Below are positions 33,437-40,274 of a stretch of 40,274 bases of DNA, one piece after another. Under the pieces are notes generated by a model. The model had not been told where the DNA came from, made no database searches, and saw nothing but the letters and a program-made list of their open reading frames with translations. Position numbers and translations under genes: made by a program. Origin of the DNA: Aromatoleum evansii (GTDB lineage: Bacteria; Pseudomonadota; Gammaproteobacteria; Burkholderiales; Rhodocyclaceae); contig NZ_WTVK01000050.1 in the NCBI RefSeq assembly GCF_012910805.1, forward strand, positions 1-40,274. The letters are read 5' to 3'. Each line of letters opens with the position of its first letter. Position 1 is the first letter of the stretch.

Positions 33437-33966
33437 GCCTTCGCTCCGGCACGCGCGATGCGGCGGAACATCGGCTGCGGATGCAGCACCGAGGCCTGGT
33501 AGGGCTCGCTGTAGTCGCCGATGCTGGCGATCGCGGCGTCGAGCTGGGCGTCGGTGTAGCGGTCTTCGCGCGGCTGCAGCGTGTCGAAGCCGCAGCGCGC
33601 GAGGTAGTTGAACTGGTCGCGCAGCACCTCGCCGAAGGCGATCAGCTGGCCGGTGTAGCCGTAACGGGTGCGCAGCAGCACCGCGGTCGAGTAACCGCGG
33701 CCGTCGACGAACTTGGGGAAGTTCACCGCGATCACCGGCAGGCGGGCGATGTCGGCCTCGAGCGCCTCGGGGCCCTCGCTGCTGGCGAACCACACGCCGA
33801 CGTCGGCGCGTGCGGCCAGTTCCTCGCGGCGCGCGAGCCAAGTCGCGAGCGGCACGATCACGCGGCCGGCGGGCACGCTGAGGGCTTCGGCCTCTTCGCC
33901 TTCGGCGACGGTGAGGATCTGCCAGTCGCTGGTGACGATACGGCCGTTCTGGATGACTTTAGACAT
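33433..33966 (-). CDS. DUF934 protein of the sulfite-reductase operon
   Basis: 177 aa from ATG 33966 (MSKVIQNGRIV), overlapping the cysI stop by 8 bp and cysH by 4 bp. Soluble; contains PVIAVNFPKFVDGRGYSTAVLLRTRYGYTGQLIAFGEVLRDQ, the DUF934 core. Members are regularly encoded between cysI and cysH in proteobacteria and are thought to be involved in siroheme-enzyme function, but the biochemical role is not established. Confidence 0.92.
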   Translation of the reverse strand: MSKVIQNGRIVTSDWQILTVAEGEEAEALSVPAGRVIVPLATWLARREELAARADVGVWFASSEGPEALEADIARLPVIAVNFPKFVDGRGYSTAVLLRTRYGYTGQLIAFGEVLRDQFNYLARCGFDTLQPREDRYTDAQLDAAIASIGDYSEPYQASVLHPQPMFRRIARAGAKA

Positions 33967-35641
33967 TGGCAACCTTCTTGTGGGGCTGACGTTCGGCATA
34001 TACGCGGGCCTTGAACGGCTCGAGGCCGATGCGGCGCACGGTGTCGATGAACAGTTCGTCGTCGTGGCGTTCTGCGACGTAGGTTTCGATGATCTCGGCG
34101 ATCACGTCGGGCATCTCGGCGCGCGCGAAGGACGGGCCGATGACCTTGCCGAGCGAGGTGCTGTTGCCCTGGCTTCCGCCGAGCGTGACCTGGTACCACT
34201 CCTCGCCGTTCTTATCGACGCCGAGGATGCCGATGTGGCCGACGTGGTGGTGGCCGCAGGCGTTCATGCAACCGGAGATGTTGATCTCGATGTCGCCGAT
34301 GTCGTGCAGGTAGTCGAGGTCGTCGAAGCGCTCCTGGATCGCCGCGGCGATGGGGATCGACTTGGCGTTCGCGAGTGAGCAGAAGTCGCCGCCCGGACAG
34401 CAGATGATGTCGGTGAGGAGCCCGATGTTGGGTGTGGCGAGGCCGGCCTTGCGGGCGAGCTGCCACAGCGTGTAGAGCTCGGACTTCTTCACGTCGGCGA
34501 GCACGAGGTTCTGTTCGTGCGTGACGCGCGCCTCGCCGAAGCTGAAGCGGTCGGCCCAGTCGGCGACCAGGTCGAGCTGCTCGGAGGTGATGTCGCCCGG
34601 CGCCACGCCCGGCTTCTTCAGCGACAGCACGACCGACGCGTAACCTTGCTTCTTGTGCGCGCGCACGTTGCGCTTCACCCACGCGGCGAAGGCGAGGTTC
34701 TCTGCGATGTGGTGGTGATAGCCGGCGTCGTCGGCCGGCAGGTCCTCGTACGCGGGATCCTCGAAGAAGTCGGCGACGCGGTGCACCTCCTCTACGGTCA
34801 GCGTGTTCGGTCCGTCCTTGAGATGCGCCCATTCCTCGCGCACCTGCCAGCGGAATTCGTCGATGCCGAGCGCGCTGACGAGGATCTTGATGCGTGCCTT
34901 GAAGCTGTTGTCGCGACGGCCGTAGCGGTTGTACACGCGCAGGATGGCTTCGCAGTAGCTGATGATGTGCTGCCACGGGATGAAGGACTCGATCTCGCGG
35001 CCGATGATCGGGGTGCGGCCGAGGCCGCCGCCGACGAGGACGCGGAAACCGATCTCGCCCGCCTCGTTCTTCTTCAGGTCGAGGCCGATGTCGTGAACCT
35101 GGATGACTGCGCGGTCTTCCTTCGCGCCGTTCACGGCGATCTTGAACTTGCGCGGCAGGTAGGCGAATTCGGGGTGGAAGGTGGCCCACTGGCGCAGGAT
35201 CTCGGCCCACGGGCGCGGGTCGATGAGCTCGTCGCCCGCGACGCCGGCGAAGGGGTCGGAGGTGAAGTTGCGGATGCAGTTGCCCGAGGTCTGGATCGAG
35301 TGCAGCTGCACCGTCGCGAGCTCGGCGCAGATCTCGGGGATCACTTCCAGCGGCGCCCAGTTGAACTGGACGTTTTGGCGCGTCGTGAAGTGCAGGTAGC
35401 TCTTGTCGTAGGTGCGCGCGAGGTGCGCGAGCTTGCGCAGCTGGCGGCTCGCGAGATGGCCGTAGGGGATGGAGATGCGGTACATCGGCGCGTGGCGCTG
35501 GATGTACAGGCCGTTCTGCAGGCGCACGGGACGGAACTCGTCGTCGCTGAGCTCGCCCGCGAGGTGGCGGCGCATCTGGTCGCGGAATTGCGCGACGCGC
35601 TCATCCACGAGTTTCTGGTCATAGGCGTCGTATCGGTACAT
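33959..35641 (-). CDS. cysI: Assimilatory nitrite/sulfite reductase hemoprotein
   Basis: 560 aa. Two ferredoxin-type half domains and the siroheme/4Fe-4S site: C415, C421 (CCPGGDFC), C458 and C462 (CMNAC). HFTTRQNVQFNW and QTSGNCIRNFTSD are the substrate-site motifs. Given the cysH, cysD, cysN and DUF934 neighbours, sulfite to sulfide is the likely reaction. No CysJ flavoprotein is nearby, so electrons probably come from ferredoxin or another donor. It starts 38 bp after the permease gene. Confidence 0.94.
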   Translation of the reverse strand: MYRYDAYDQKLVDERVAQFRDQMRRHLAGELSDDEFRPVRLQNGLYIQRHAPMYRISIPYGHLASRQLRKLAHLARTYDKSYLHFTTRQNVQFNWAPLEVIPEICAELATVQLHSIQTSGNCIRNFTSDPFAGVAGDELIDPRPWAEILRQWATFHPEFAYLPRKFKIAVNGAKEDRAVIQVHDIGLDLKKNEAGEIGFRVLVGGGLGRTPIIGREIESFIPWQHIISYCEAILRVYNRYGRRDNSFKARIKILVSALGIDEFRWQVREEWAHLKDGPNTLTVEEVHRVADFFEDPAYEDLPADDAGYHHHIAENLAFAAWVKRNVRAHKKQGYASVVLSLKKPGVAPGDITSEQLDLVADWADRFSFGEARVTHEQNLVLADVKKSELYTLWQLARKAGLATPNIGLLTDIICCPGGDFCSLANAKSIPIAAAIQERFDDLDYLHDIGDIEINISGCMNACGHHHVGHIGILGVDKNGEEWYQVTLGGSQGNSTSLGKVIGPSFARAEMPDVIAEIIETYVAERHDDELFIDTVRRIGLEPFKARVYAERQPHKKVANV

Positions 35642-35679
35642 CGCGTCTCTCTCGTTGAATCCGTATGTGTTGTCGCGGC

Positions 35680-36459
35680 TCAGTGGCTGACCAGCTTGGC
35701 ACCGACCAGGACCAGCATCGTCGCCAGGATCGGGCGCAGCACCCGGTCCGGCACCTTGGTCGAAATATGGCTGCCGAGCCAGATGCCGGGCAGCGAACCG
35801 ACGATCAGGCTGCCGAGCAGCAGCCAGTCGACGCTGCCGAGCATCCAGTGGCCGATGCCGGCGACCAGCGTCAGCGGCACCGCGTGGGCGATGTCCGAGC
35901 CGACGATGCGTAGCGCGGGCATCGTGGGGTACAGGAAGAACAGCGCCGTCACGCCGAGTGCTCCTGCGCCGACCGACGAGATCGACACCAGCACGCCGAG
36001 CACCGCGCCGGTGAGCACGGTCAGGCGGGCGGTGCGCGTCGGGTTGGGGGTGCCGCCGAAGCGTTTCACCGCGTAGGTCTGGATCTGCTTGCGGAAGATG
36101 ATCGCGACCGCGGTGAGCAGCAGGGCGACGCCCAGCGCCACCTTGATCAGCCCCGCAGCGCCGTCGATACCGCCCGGGGCGAAGGTCCCGACCAGCACCA
36201 GCGTCAGCGCAGCGGCCGGGATGCTACCGGTGGCGAGGCGCCTTGTCACGGTCCAGTCGACCGTGCCCTTCATGCCGTGCGCGAGCGTGCCGCCGGCCTT
36301 GGTGATCGCCGCATAGAGCAGGTCGGTGCCGACCGCGACCGAGGGGTGGATGCCGAACAGCAGCACGAGCAGCGGCGTCATCAGCGATCCGCCGCCGACG
36401 CCGGTGAGTCCGACGATGGCGCCGACCGCGAACCCGGCGACTGTGTAGGCAAAGTCCAT
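35680..36459 (-). CDS. TSUP family (TauE/SafE) sulfite/organosulfur permease
   Basis: 259 aa with seven to eight predicted membrane helices. The duplicated GxxxGxGG motif is at GAIVGLTGVGGGSLMTPLLVLLFG (residues 13-36), with a second half VSISSVGAGALGVTALFFLYP. TSUP proteins move sulfite, sulfoacetate or related anions. It is the first gene of the cys operon and is divergent from cysB, suggesting sulfate import or sulfite export for this pathway. No CysTWA sulfate transporter is seen. Confidence 0.9.
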   Translation of the reverse strand: MDFAYTVAGFAVGAIVGLTGVGGGSLMTPLLVLLFGIHPSVAVGTDLLYAAITKAGGTLAHGMKGTVDWTVTRRLATGSIPAAALTLVLVGTFAPGGIDGAAGLIKVALGVALLLTAVAIIFRKQIQTYAVKRFGGTPNPTRTARLTVLTGAVLGVLVSISSVGAGALGVTALFFLYPTMPALRIVGSDIAHAVPLTLVAGIGHWMLGSVDWLLLGSLIVGSLPGIWLGSHISTKVPDRVLRPILATMLVLVGAKLVSH

Positions 36460-36530
36460 GAAAACGTTCCCCTTGTATGGTGCGGTGCATCGTATGTGCG
36501 GGGCACAGGATCAGAAAGATGGTTTGCGTT

Positions 36531-36546
36531 AAACTTTAAGAAGTTT
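36531..36546. promoter_or_regulatory. Dyad in the cysB / cys operon divergent promoter
   Basis: Perfect 6-bp arms AAACTT (36531-36536) and AAGTTT (36541-36546) around TAAG, within an AT-rich block of an otherwise GC-rich 106-bp space. It lies 20-35 bp before the cysB ATG. Position suits CysB autoregulation and control of the permease-cysIHDN operon (inference). Confidence 0.45.
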
Positions 36547-36565
36547 TGGTTATAAAGGGGTGGCG

Positions 36566-37507
36566 ATGAACCTCCAGCAGCTGCGTTACATCCATGAAGT
36601 CGCGCGCCGCGGGCTGAACGTCTCGGAGGCGGCGGAAGCGCTGTTCACGTCCCAGCCGGGCGTGTCGAAGCAGATCCGGCAGTTCGAGGCGGAGCTGGGG
36701 GTCGACATCTTCGTGCGCCACGGCAAGCGCCTGGTGGACGTGACCGCGCCGGGGCGGCAGGTGCTGGCGATCGCCGAGCGCATGCTGCGCGACGCCGACA
36801 ACCTGCGCCAGGTCGGGGAGGAGTTCACCAACGAGATCGCGGGCGACCTGTCGATCGCGACCACCCACACGCAGGCGCGCTACGTACTGCCGCGCGTGAT
36901 CCGCGACTTCATGCAGCGCTTCCCGCAGGTGAAGCTGTCGCTGCATCAGGGCAGCCCGCGCCAGGTGTGCGACATGGTGATGTCGGGCGAGGCGGACATC
37001 GCGATTGCGACCGAGGCGATCGCCGAGTACGACGAGCTGGTGATGCTGCCCTGCTACCAGTGGAATCGCTGCATCGTGGCGACGCCGCGCCACCCGATCC
37101 TGAAGGAGCATCCGCTGACGCTGGAGGCGATCGCGCGCTATCCGGTGATCACCTACGACGATGCCTTCACCGGACGCAGCCTGATCAACAAGGCCTTCCT
37201 CGGGCGCGGGCTGCGGCCGAACGTGGTGCTGACGGCGCTGGACTCGGACGTGATCAAGACCTACGTGGCGATGGATCTGGGCATCGGCATCGTCGCGCGC
37301 ATGGCCTACGATCCGGCGAGCGACAAGGCGCTGGGGATGGCGGACGCCGCGCATCTCTTCGAATCGAGCACGACGCGCGTGGGGCTGCGGCGCAACGCCT
37401 ACCTGCGCGGCTACGTGTATGCGTTCATCGAGCTGTTCGCACCGCACCTGACGCGGCGGATGATCGATGTGGCGCTGGCGGGCGGCGGCGAGGACTACGG
37501 GATGTAG
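36566..37507 (+). CDS. cysB: LysR-type regulator CysB
   Basis: 313 aa from ATG 36566 (MNLQQLRYIHEV). The GTG at 36560 overlaps the SD AAAGGGG, so it is not preferred. N-terminal winged HTH with ALFTSQPGVSKQIRQFEAELG, and a C-terminal effector domain starting at about 90 with TTHTQARYVLP, the Thr/Thr/Gln set that contacts N-acetylserine or sulfate in CysB. It is divergent from the sulfate-assimilation operon and is its probable activator under sulfur limitation. Confidence 0.94.
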   Translation: MNLQQLRYIHEVARRGLNVSEAAEALFTSQPGVSKQIRQFEAELGVDIFVRHGKRLVDVTAPGRQVLAIAERMLRDADNLRQVGEEFTNEIAGDLSIATTHTQARYVLPRVIRDFMQRFPQVKLSLHQGSPRQVCDMVMSGEADIAIATEAIAEYDELVMLPCYQWNRCIVATPRHPILKEHPLTLEAIARYPVITYDDAFTGRSLINKAFLGRGLRPNVVLTALDSDVIKTYVAMDLGIGIVARMAYDPASDKALGMADAAHLFESSTTRVGLRRNAYLRGYVYAFIELFAPHLTRRMIDVALAGGGEDYGM

Positions 37508-37531
37508 CGGGCGGCCGCGGGTCGCCCTGCA

Positions 37532-37555
37532 GCACCGTCGCCGAGGCGACGGTGC
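37532..37555. terminator. Hairpin between convergent cysB and asparaginase genes
   Basis: Perfect 11-bp arms GCACCGTCGCC and GGCGACGGTGC with 2 nt between, in the 54-bp convergent gap. No clear T-run on either side. It could act as a bidirectional terminator. Confidence 0.6.
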
Positions 37556-37561
37556 CCGCGC

Positions 37562-38536
37562 TCAGCCGGCGTCGCCGAGGAGGAGGTCGAGCAGGGCGGG
37601 ATCGCCTGCGGCGAGCGCCAGCATCAGCGCGACGCGTGCCTGCGAGGCCGGCAGCTCGCCCGCGGCCCGCGTGCCGAGGCGATCGTCCAGCGGCTTGCGC
37701 CCGACCGGCCCCATGCCCGCGCGGGAGGCGCGGATCACCGCGATGCCACGCGCGACGGCGGCGGCGAGCGGCGCTTCCCAGGCATCGGGCAGACTGCCGT
37801 TGCCGGGCAGCGCGAGCACCAGGCCGCGAGCGCCGTCCGCAATCATGACATCGACGAGGGCGGGCGGCGTGCCGGCGCCGACGTAGAGGACGTCGACGCG
37901 TGGCAGCTCGGCGAGATCGGGCGGGAGTTCCACACGCGCGCCCCCCCCGGCCGGCGGCGGGGTGAAATAGCGCAGCGGGTCGGTCTGGCCGATCGCGCCG
38001 GCGTTCGTGCCGGCGAAGGCGTCGACGCGGTGGGTCTCGCACTTCCTAACGCCGCGCGCGGGGTAGATCGCGTCGCCGAAGCTCACCAGCACGCCGCGGC
38101 CGCGACTGTCCGGGTGAGCGGCGACGCACGCGGCGTTGTAGAGGTTCATCGGACCGTCGGCGGACAGTGCCGTCGCGGGGCGCATCGCGGCGGTGAGGAC
38201 GACGGGTTTCGCAGCGGCGAGCGTCAGGTCCAGGAAGGCCGCGGTCTCTTCCAGCGTGTCGGTGCCGTGCGTGATCACGATGCCGTCGATCGCAGGACCG
38301 TCCAGCAGGGCGCGGACACGGCGGCCGAGCGTGAGCCAGTGGGCCGGCCGCATGTCCTTGCTGTCGAGGCTGAAGAGCTGTTCGGCGCGGATTTGCGCGA
38401 CGTCGGCGAGCGGCGGCACGGCGGCGAGGAGCGCGTCGGCGCCGAGTGCGCCGGCGGTGTAGCCGGTGGTGTCGGTGGCAGATGCCGCGGCGCCGGCGAT
38501 GGTGCCGCCGGTGGCGACGAGGGCGAGGGTGGGCAT
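37562..38536 (-). CDS. L-asparaginase (type I/II asparaginase family)
   Basis: 324 aa. VATGGTIAG (T12) and ITHGTDTLEET (T92, D93) are the two catalytic threonine motifs. VRKCETHRVDAF holds the conserved Lys region. No signal peptide is present, so a cytoplasmic enzyme is more likely than the secreted form. It hydrolyses Asn, possibly also Gln, to the acid and ammonia. It is 22 bp downstream of the Kef-type gene in the same direction. The Gly- and Ala-rich composition matches the local GC content. Confidence 0.92.
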   Translation of the reverse strand: MPTLALVATGGTIAGAAASATDTTGYTAGALGADALLAAVPPLADVAQIRAEQLFSLDSKDMRPAHWLTLGRRVRALLDGPAIDGIVITHGTDTLEETAAFLDLTLAAAKPVVLTAAMRPATALSADGPMNLYNAACVAAHPDSRGRGVLVSFGDAIYPARGVRKCETHRVDAFAGTNAGAIGQTDPLRYFTPPPAGGGARVELPPDLAELPRVDVLYVGAGTPPALVDVMIADGARGLVLALPGNGSLPDAWEAPLAAAVARGIAVIRASRAGMGPVGRKPLDDRLGTRAAGELPASQARVALMLALAAGDPALLDLLLGDAG

Positions 38537-38558
38537 GGGGATCTCCTTGGGGCTCGGA

Positions 38559-40241
38559 TCAGCCGGTGCGGAATACGGCGATGCGGCGCGCGCGTTCCTG
38601 CTCGAGCAGGCGGGTCGCGACGTCGCCCGGGACGCCCAGCGTTTCGAACACCGAGCCGGCGAGTTGCAGTCCGGACTCCAGCGTTTCGGGAATCACGACG
38701 GTGGCGCCGGCTTCGCGCAGGGCCTGGGCGTGGGACTCGTCGCGGGCGCGGGCGGCGATGCGGATGCTGGGGGAGGTCGCGCGGATGCCCTTGACGGCAT
38801 GCAGCGCCGCGGCGGTGCGGTCCATCGTGAGCACGACGGCGACGGCGCGTTCGAGGTGCAGGCGGCGCAGCAGCTCGGGGCGGCTCGCGTCGCCGAAATA
38901 CACCGGCGCGTCCTCGGTGCGCATCTGCTTGACGAGCTTCGCGTCGGATTCCAGCGCGAGGTAGGGGATGCCCTGCTCGGACAGCAGTTCGCCGATGAGC
39001 CGGCCGACGCGGCCGTAGCCGGCGATGATCACGTGGCCGCTGAGCTGCTCGAGCTGCCGGTCTTCCTCGAAGACGGGTTTGCCGACGCGTGCGTCGATGC
39101 TGTTGCCGAGTTTGCGCCCGAGCAGCGTGAGGGGTGGCGTGATGAGCATGGACAGGCCGACGACCAGCAGCATGAAGTGGCCGACCCCGGGATCGATGAG
39201 TTCGAGGCCGAGCGCCATGCCGATGACGATGAAGGCGAACTCGCCGCCCTGGCCGAGCATGATGCCGCCTTCGGTGGCGCGCCCCCAGGACAGTCCGAAG
39301 AGGCGGAACAGCACGATCAGGATGAGCGATTTGATCGCGAGCACACCGATCACCGACAGCGGCAGCAGCAGCGGCTTGGCGAGGATCGCGCTGATATCGA
39401 TGCCCATGCCCACCGACATGAAGAACACGCCCATCAGCAGGCCCTTGAAGGGCTCGATGGTGACCTCGACCTCGTGGCGAAACTCCGTCTCGGCGATCAG
39501 CAGGCCCGCGAGCAGGGCGCCCATCTCCATCGACAGGCCGGCCGCCTGCGTGAGCACCGCGACGCCCAGCGCCGTCAGCAGGGTGACGGCCATGAACGAT
39601 TCGGACTGGCGGCTGGCGGCGATCTGGTGGAAGAGCGGACGCACGACGCGGCTGCCGATGAAGTAGATCAGGCCGACGGTGATGACGCCCTTGAGCGCGG
39701 CGACGGCCATCAGCGCGAACACGCTGTCGCCGGATTTCTGCCCCAGCACCGCGACCAGGACCAGCAGCGGCACGACCGCGAGATCCTGGAACAGCAGCAC
39801 GGAGAAGGTCGCCTGGCCGAGCGGGCTGCCGAGTTCGCGCCGTTGCGTGAGGAGTTGCATCACGACGGCGGTGGAGGAGAAGGAGAGCACGAGGCCGAGC
39901 ACGACGGAGGATTCGATGCTGTTGCCGAAGGCGTAGGCGATGCCGCCGATCGTGATCGCCGACAGGCCGACCTGCAGGTGACCGAGCCCGAAGACGAGGC
40001 GGCGCATCGCCCACAGTCGGTCGACGGACATTTCCAGTCCGATCATGAACATCAGGAAGATCACGCCGAACTCGGCGAACACGGCGACGTCTTCCTGGCG
40101 CGAGAAGCTCAGGTAGCGCAGCCACGGCGCGCCGTCGGTATGCTGGCCTAGCAGGGCGTTGAAAATCTCGTCTTCACCTTCGGTTTCCAGCTTGCTGGAA
40201 AAAAATCGACATTGAAAAGCGCGCGCCTGCCCCGTGATCAT
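38559..40241 (-). CDS. CPA2/Kef-type cation:proton antiporter, N-terminus abnormal
   Basis: 560 aa as read. From about residue 50 it is a normal monovalent cation:proton antiporter-2: FAEFGVIFLMFMIGLEMS, VVLGLVLSFSSTAVVMQLL, LFQDLAVVPLL, AGLLIAETEFRHEVE and GGIMLGQGGEFAFIV. A TrkA-N/RCK nucleotide-binding domain follows (HVIIAGYGRVGRLIGELL, about 406-520). The first 45 residues (MITGQARAFQCRFFSSKLE...) are soluble and do not show the two membrane helices and GYL-x-G-x-GP motif expected. ATG 40241 overlaps the tail of an upstream frame, and no better start exists downstream until the third helix. The start is uncertain, and the 5' part may be deleted or frameshifted. Confidence 0.75.
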   Translation of the reverse strand: MITGQARAFQCRFFSSKLETEGEDEIFNALLGQHTDGAPWLRYLSFSRQEDVAVFAEFGVIFLMFMIGLEMSVDRLWAMRRLVFGLGHLQVGLSAITIGGIAYAFGNSIESSVVLGLVLSFSSTAVVMQLLTQRRELGSPLGQATFSVLLFQDLAVVPLLVLVAVLGQKSGDSVFALMAVAALKGVITVGLIYFIGSRVVRPLFHQIAASRQSESFMAVTLLTALGVAVLTQAAGLSMEMGALLAGLLIAETEFRHEVEVTIEPFKGLLMGVFFMSVGMGIDISAILAKPLLLPLSVIGVLAIKSLILIVLFRLFGLSWGRATEGGIMLGQGGEFAFIVIGMALGLELIDPGVGHFMLLVVGLSMLITPPLTLLGRKLGNSIDARVGKPVFEEDRQLEQLSGHVIIAGYGRVGRLIGELLSEQGIPYLALESDAKLVKQMRTEDAPVYFGDASRPELLRRLHLERAVAVVLTMDRTAAALHAVKGIRATSPSIRIAARARDESHAQALREAGATVVIPETLESGLQLAGSVFETLGVPGDVATRLLEQERARRIAVFRTG

Positions 40242-40274
40242 TCCGATTCAAGCGGACTTTTCCGTCGAGCGTGC
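40174..40274 (-). CDS. Possible 3' end of an upstream gene, truncated by the window
   Basis: An open frame enters from the window edge and stops at TGA 40174-40176. Its last residues include GKVRLNRNDHGAGARFSMSIFF, which resembles the final strands of a histidine kinase ATPase domain. With only about 32 codons visible the identity is weak. Confidence 0.3.
   Translation of the reverse strand, partial: TLDGKVRLNRNDHGAGARFSMSIFFQQAGNRR

Noticed and set aside
38466-40151. 561-codon plus-strand open frame over the Kef-type gene
   Set aside because: Antisense shadow; the minus-strand frame has clear transporter helices and an RCK domain.

Overview
The window is a 40.3 kb stretch of very GC-rich chromosome. 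Its gene content and order point to a betaproteobacterium, most likely Rhodocyclales (an Azoarcus, Thauera or Aromatoleum-type organism). The signs are tol-pal followed by queE-queC and lysine tRNA genes, a sulfite-reductase/DUF934/cysH/cysD/cysN cluster divergent from cysB, and a Liv-type ABC transporter beside an acyl-CoA synthetase. The genus cannot be fixed from sequence alone. Most of the window is ordinary core chromosome, and no phage, plasmid, CRISPR array or complete IS element is visible.

Layout from left to right. A FapA-like (DUF342) protein (133-2091, +) is convergent with a five-gene branched-chain amino acid type ABC transporter (livG-livF-livK-livH-livM, all -, 6803 down to 2108). 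An AMP-forming acyl-CoA synthetase (7118-8758, -) follows. Next come a PAS-GGDEF-EAL protein with degenerate active sites (8945-10606, -), two tRNA-Lys genes (UUU and CUU, -), and a histidine kinase plus double-receiver response regulator (11005-13809, -). The tol-pal operon is transcribed leftward as ybgC-tolQ-tolR-tolA-tolB-pal-cpoB-queE-queC (20492 down to 13989).

On the plus strand follow a duplicated helical/STAS protein, the HslVU protease, a PagL-like lipid A deacylase, an AEC permease and a free-standing AlaX editing protein (20663-25968). On the minus strand are the slipin/NfeD pair (25985-28185) and a nitronate monooxygenase-like flavoprotein with a cysteine-rich tail (28427-29701). 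The assimilatory sulfate reduction operon is read leftward from a divergent promoter shared with cysB: TSUP permease, cysI, DUF934, cysH, a 53-codon ORF, cysD, then a 419-bp gap, then cysN. The right end holds cysB (+), an L-asparaginase (-) and a CPA2/Kef antiporter (-) whose expected N-terminus is missing near the window edge.

How genes work together: CysD/CysN activate sulfate to APS, CysH (iron-sulfur APS reductase type) gives sulfite, CysI gives sulfide, and CysB is the expected activator. TolQRAB-Pal-CpoB maintain the outer membrane during constriction. QueE and QueC make the queuosine precursor preQ0. HslV and HslU form one ATP-dependent protease.

The most unusual sequence feature is the non-coding gap that splits cysD from cysN. 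It carries two diverged copies of a ~93-95 bp palindromic element in opposite orientation, with changes that preserve base pairing. Other points worth a look are several signalling or transport proteins with altered catalytic residues (LivF Walker A Lys to Arg, second receiver Asp to Glu, degenerate GGDEF and EAL sites), a palindrome over a perfect -10 box in front of livG, an FNR-like box before the histidine kinase, and a perfect dyad between cysB and the sulfur operon.
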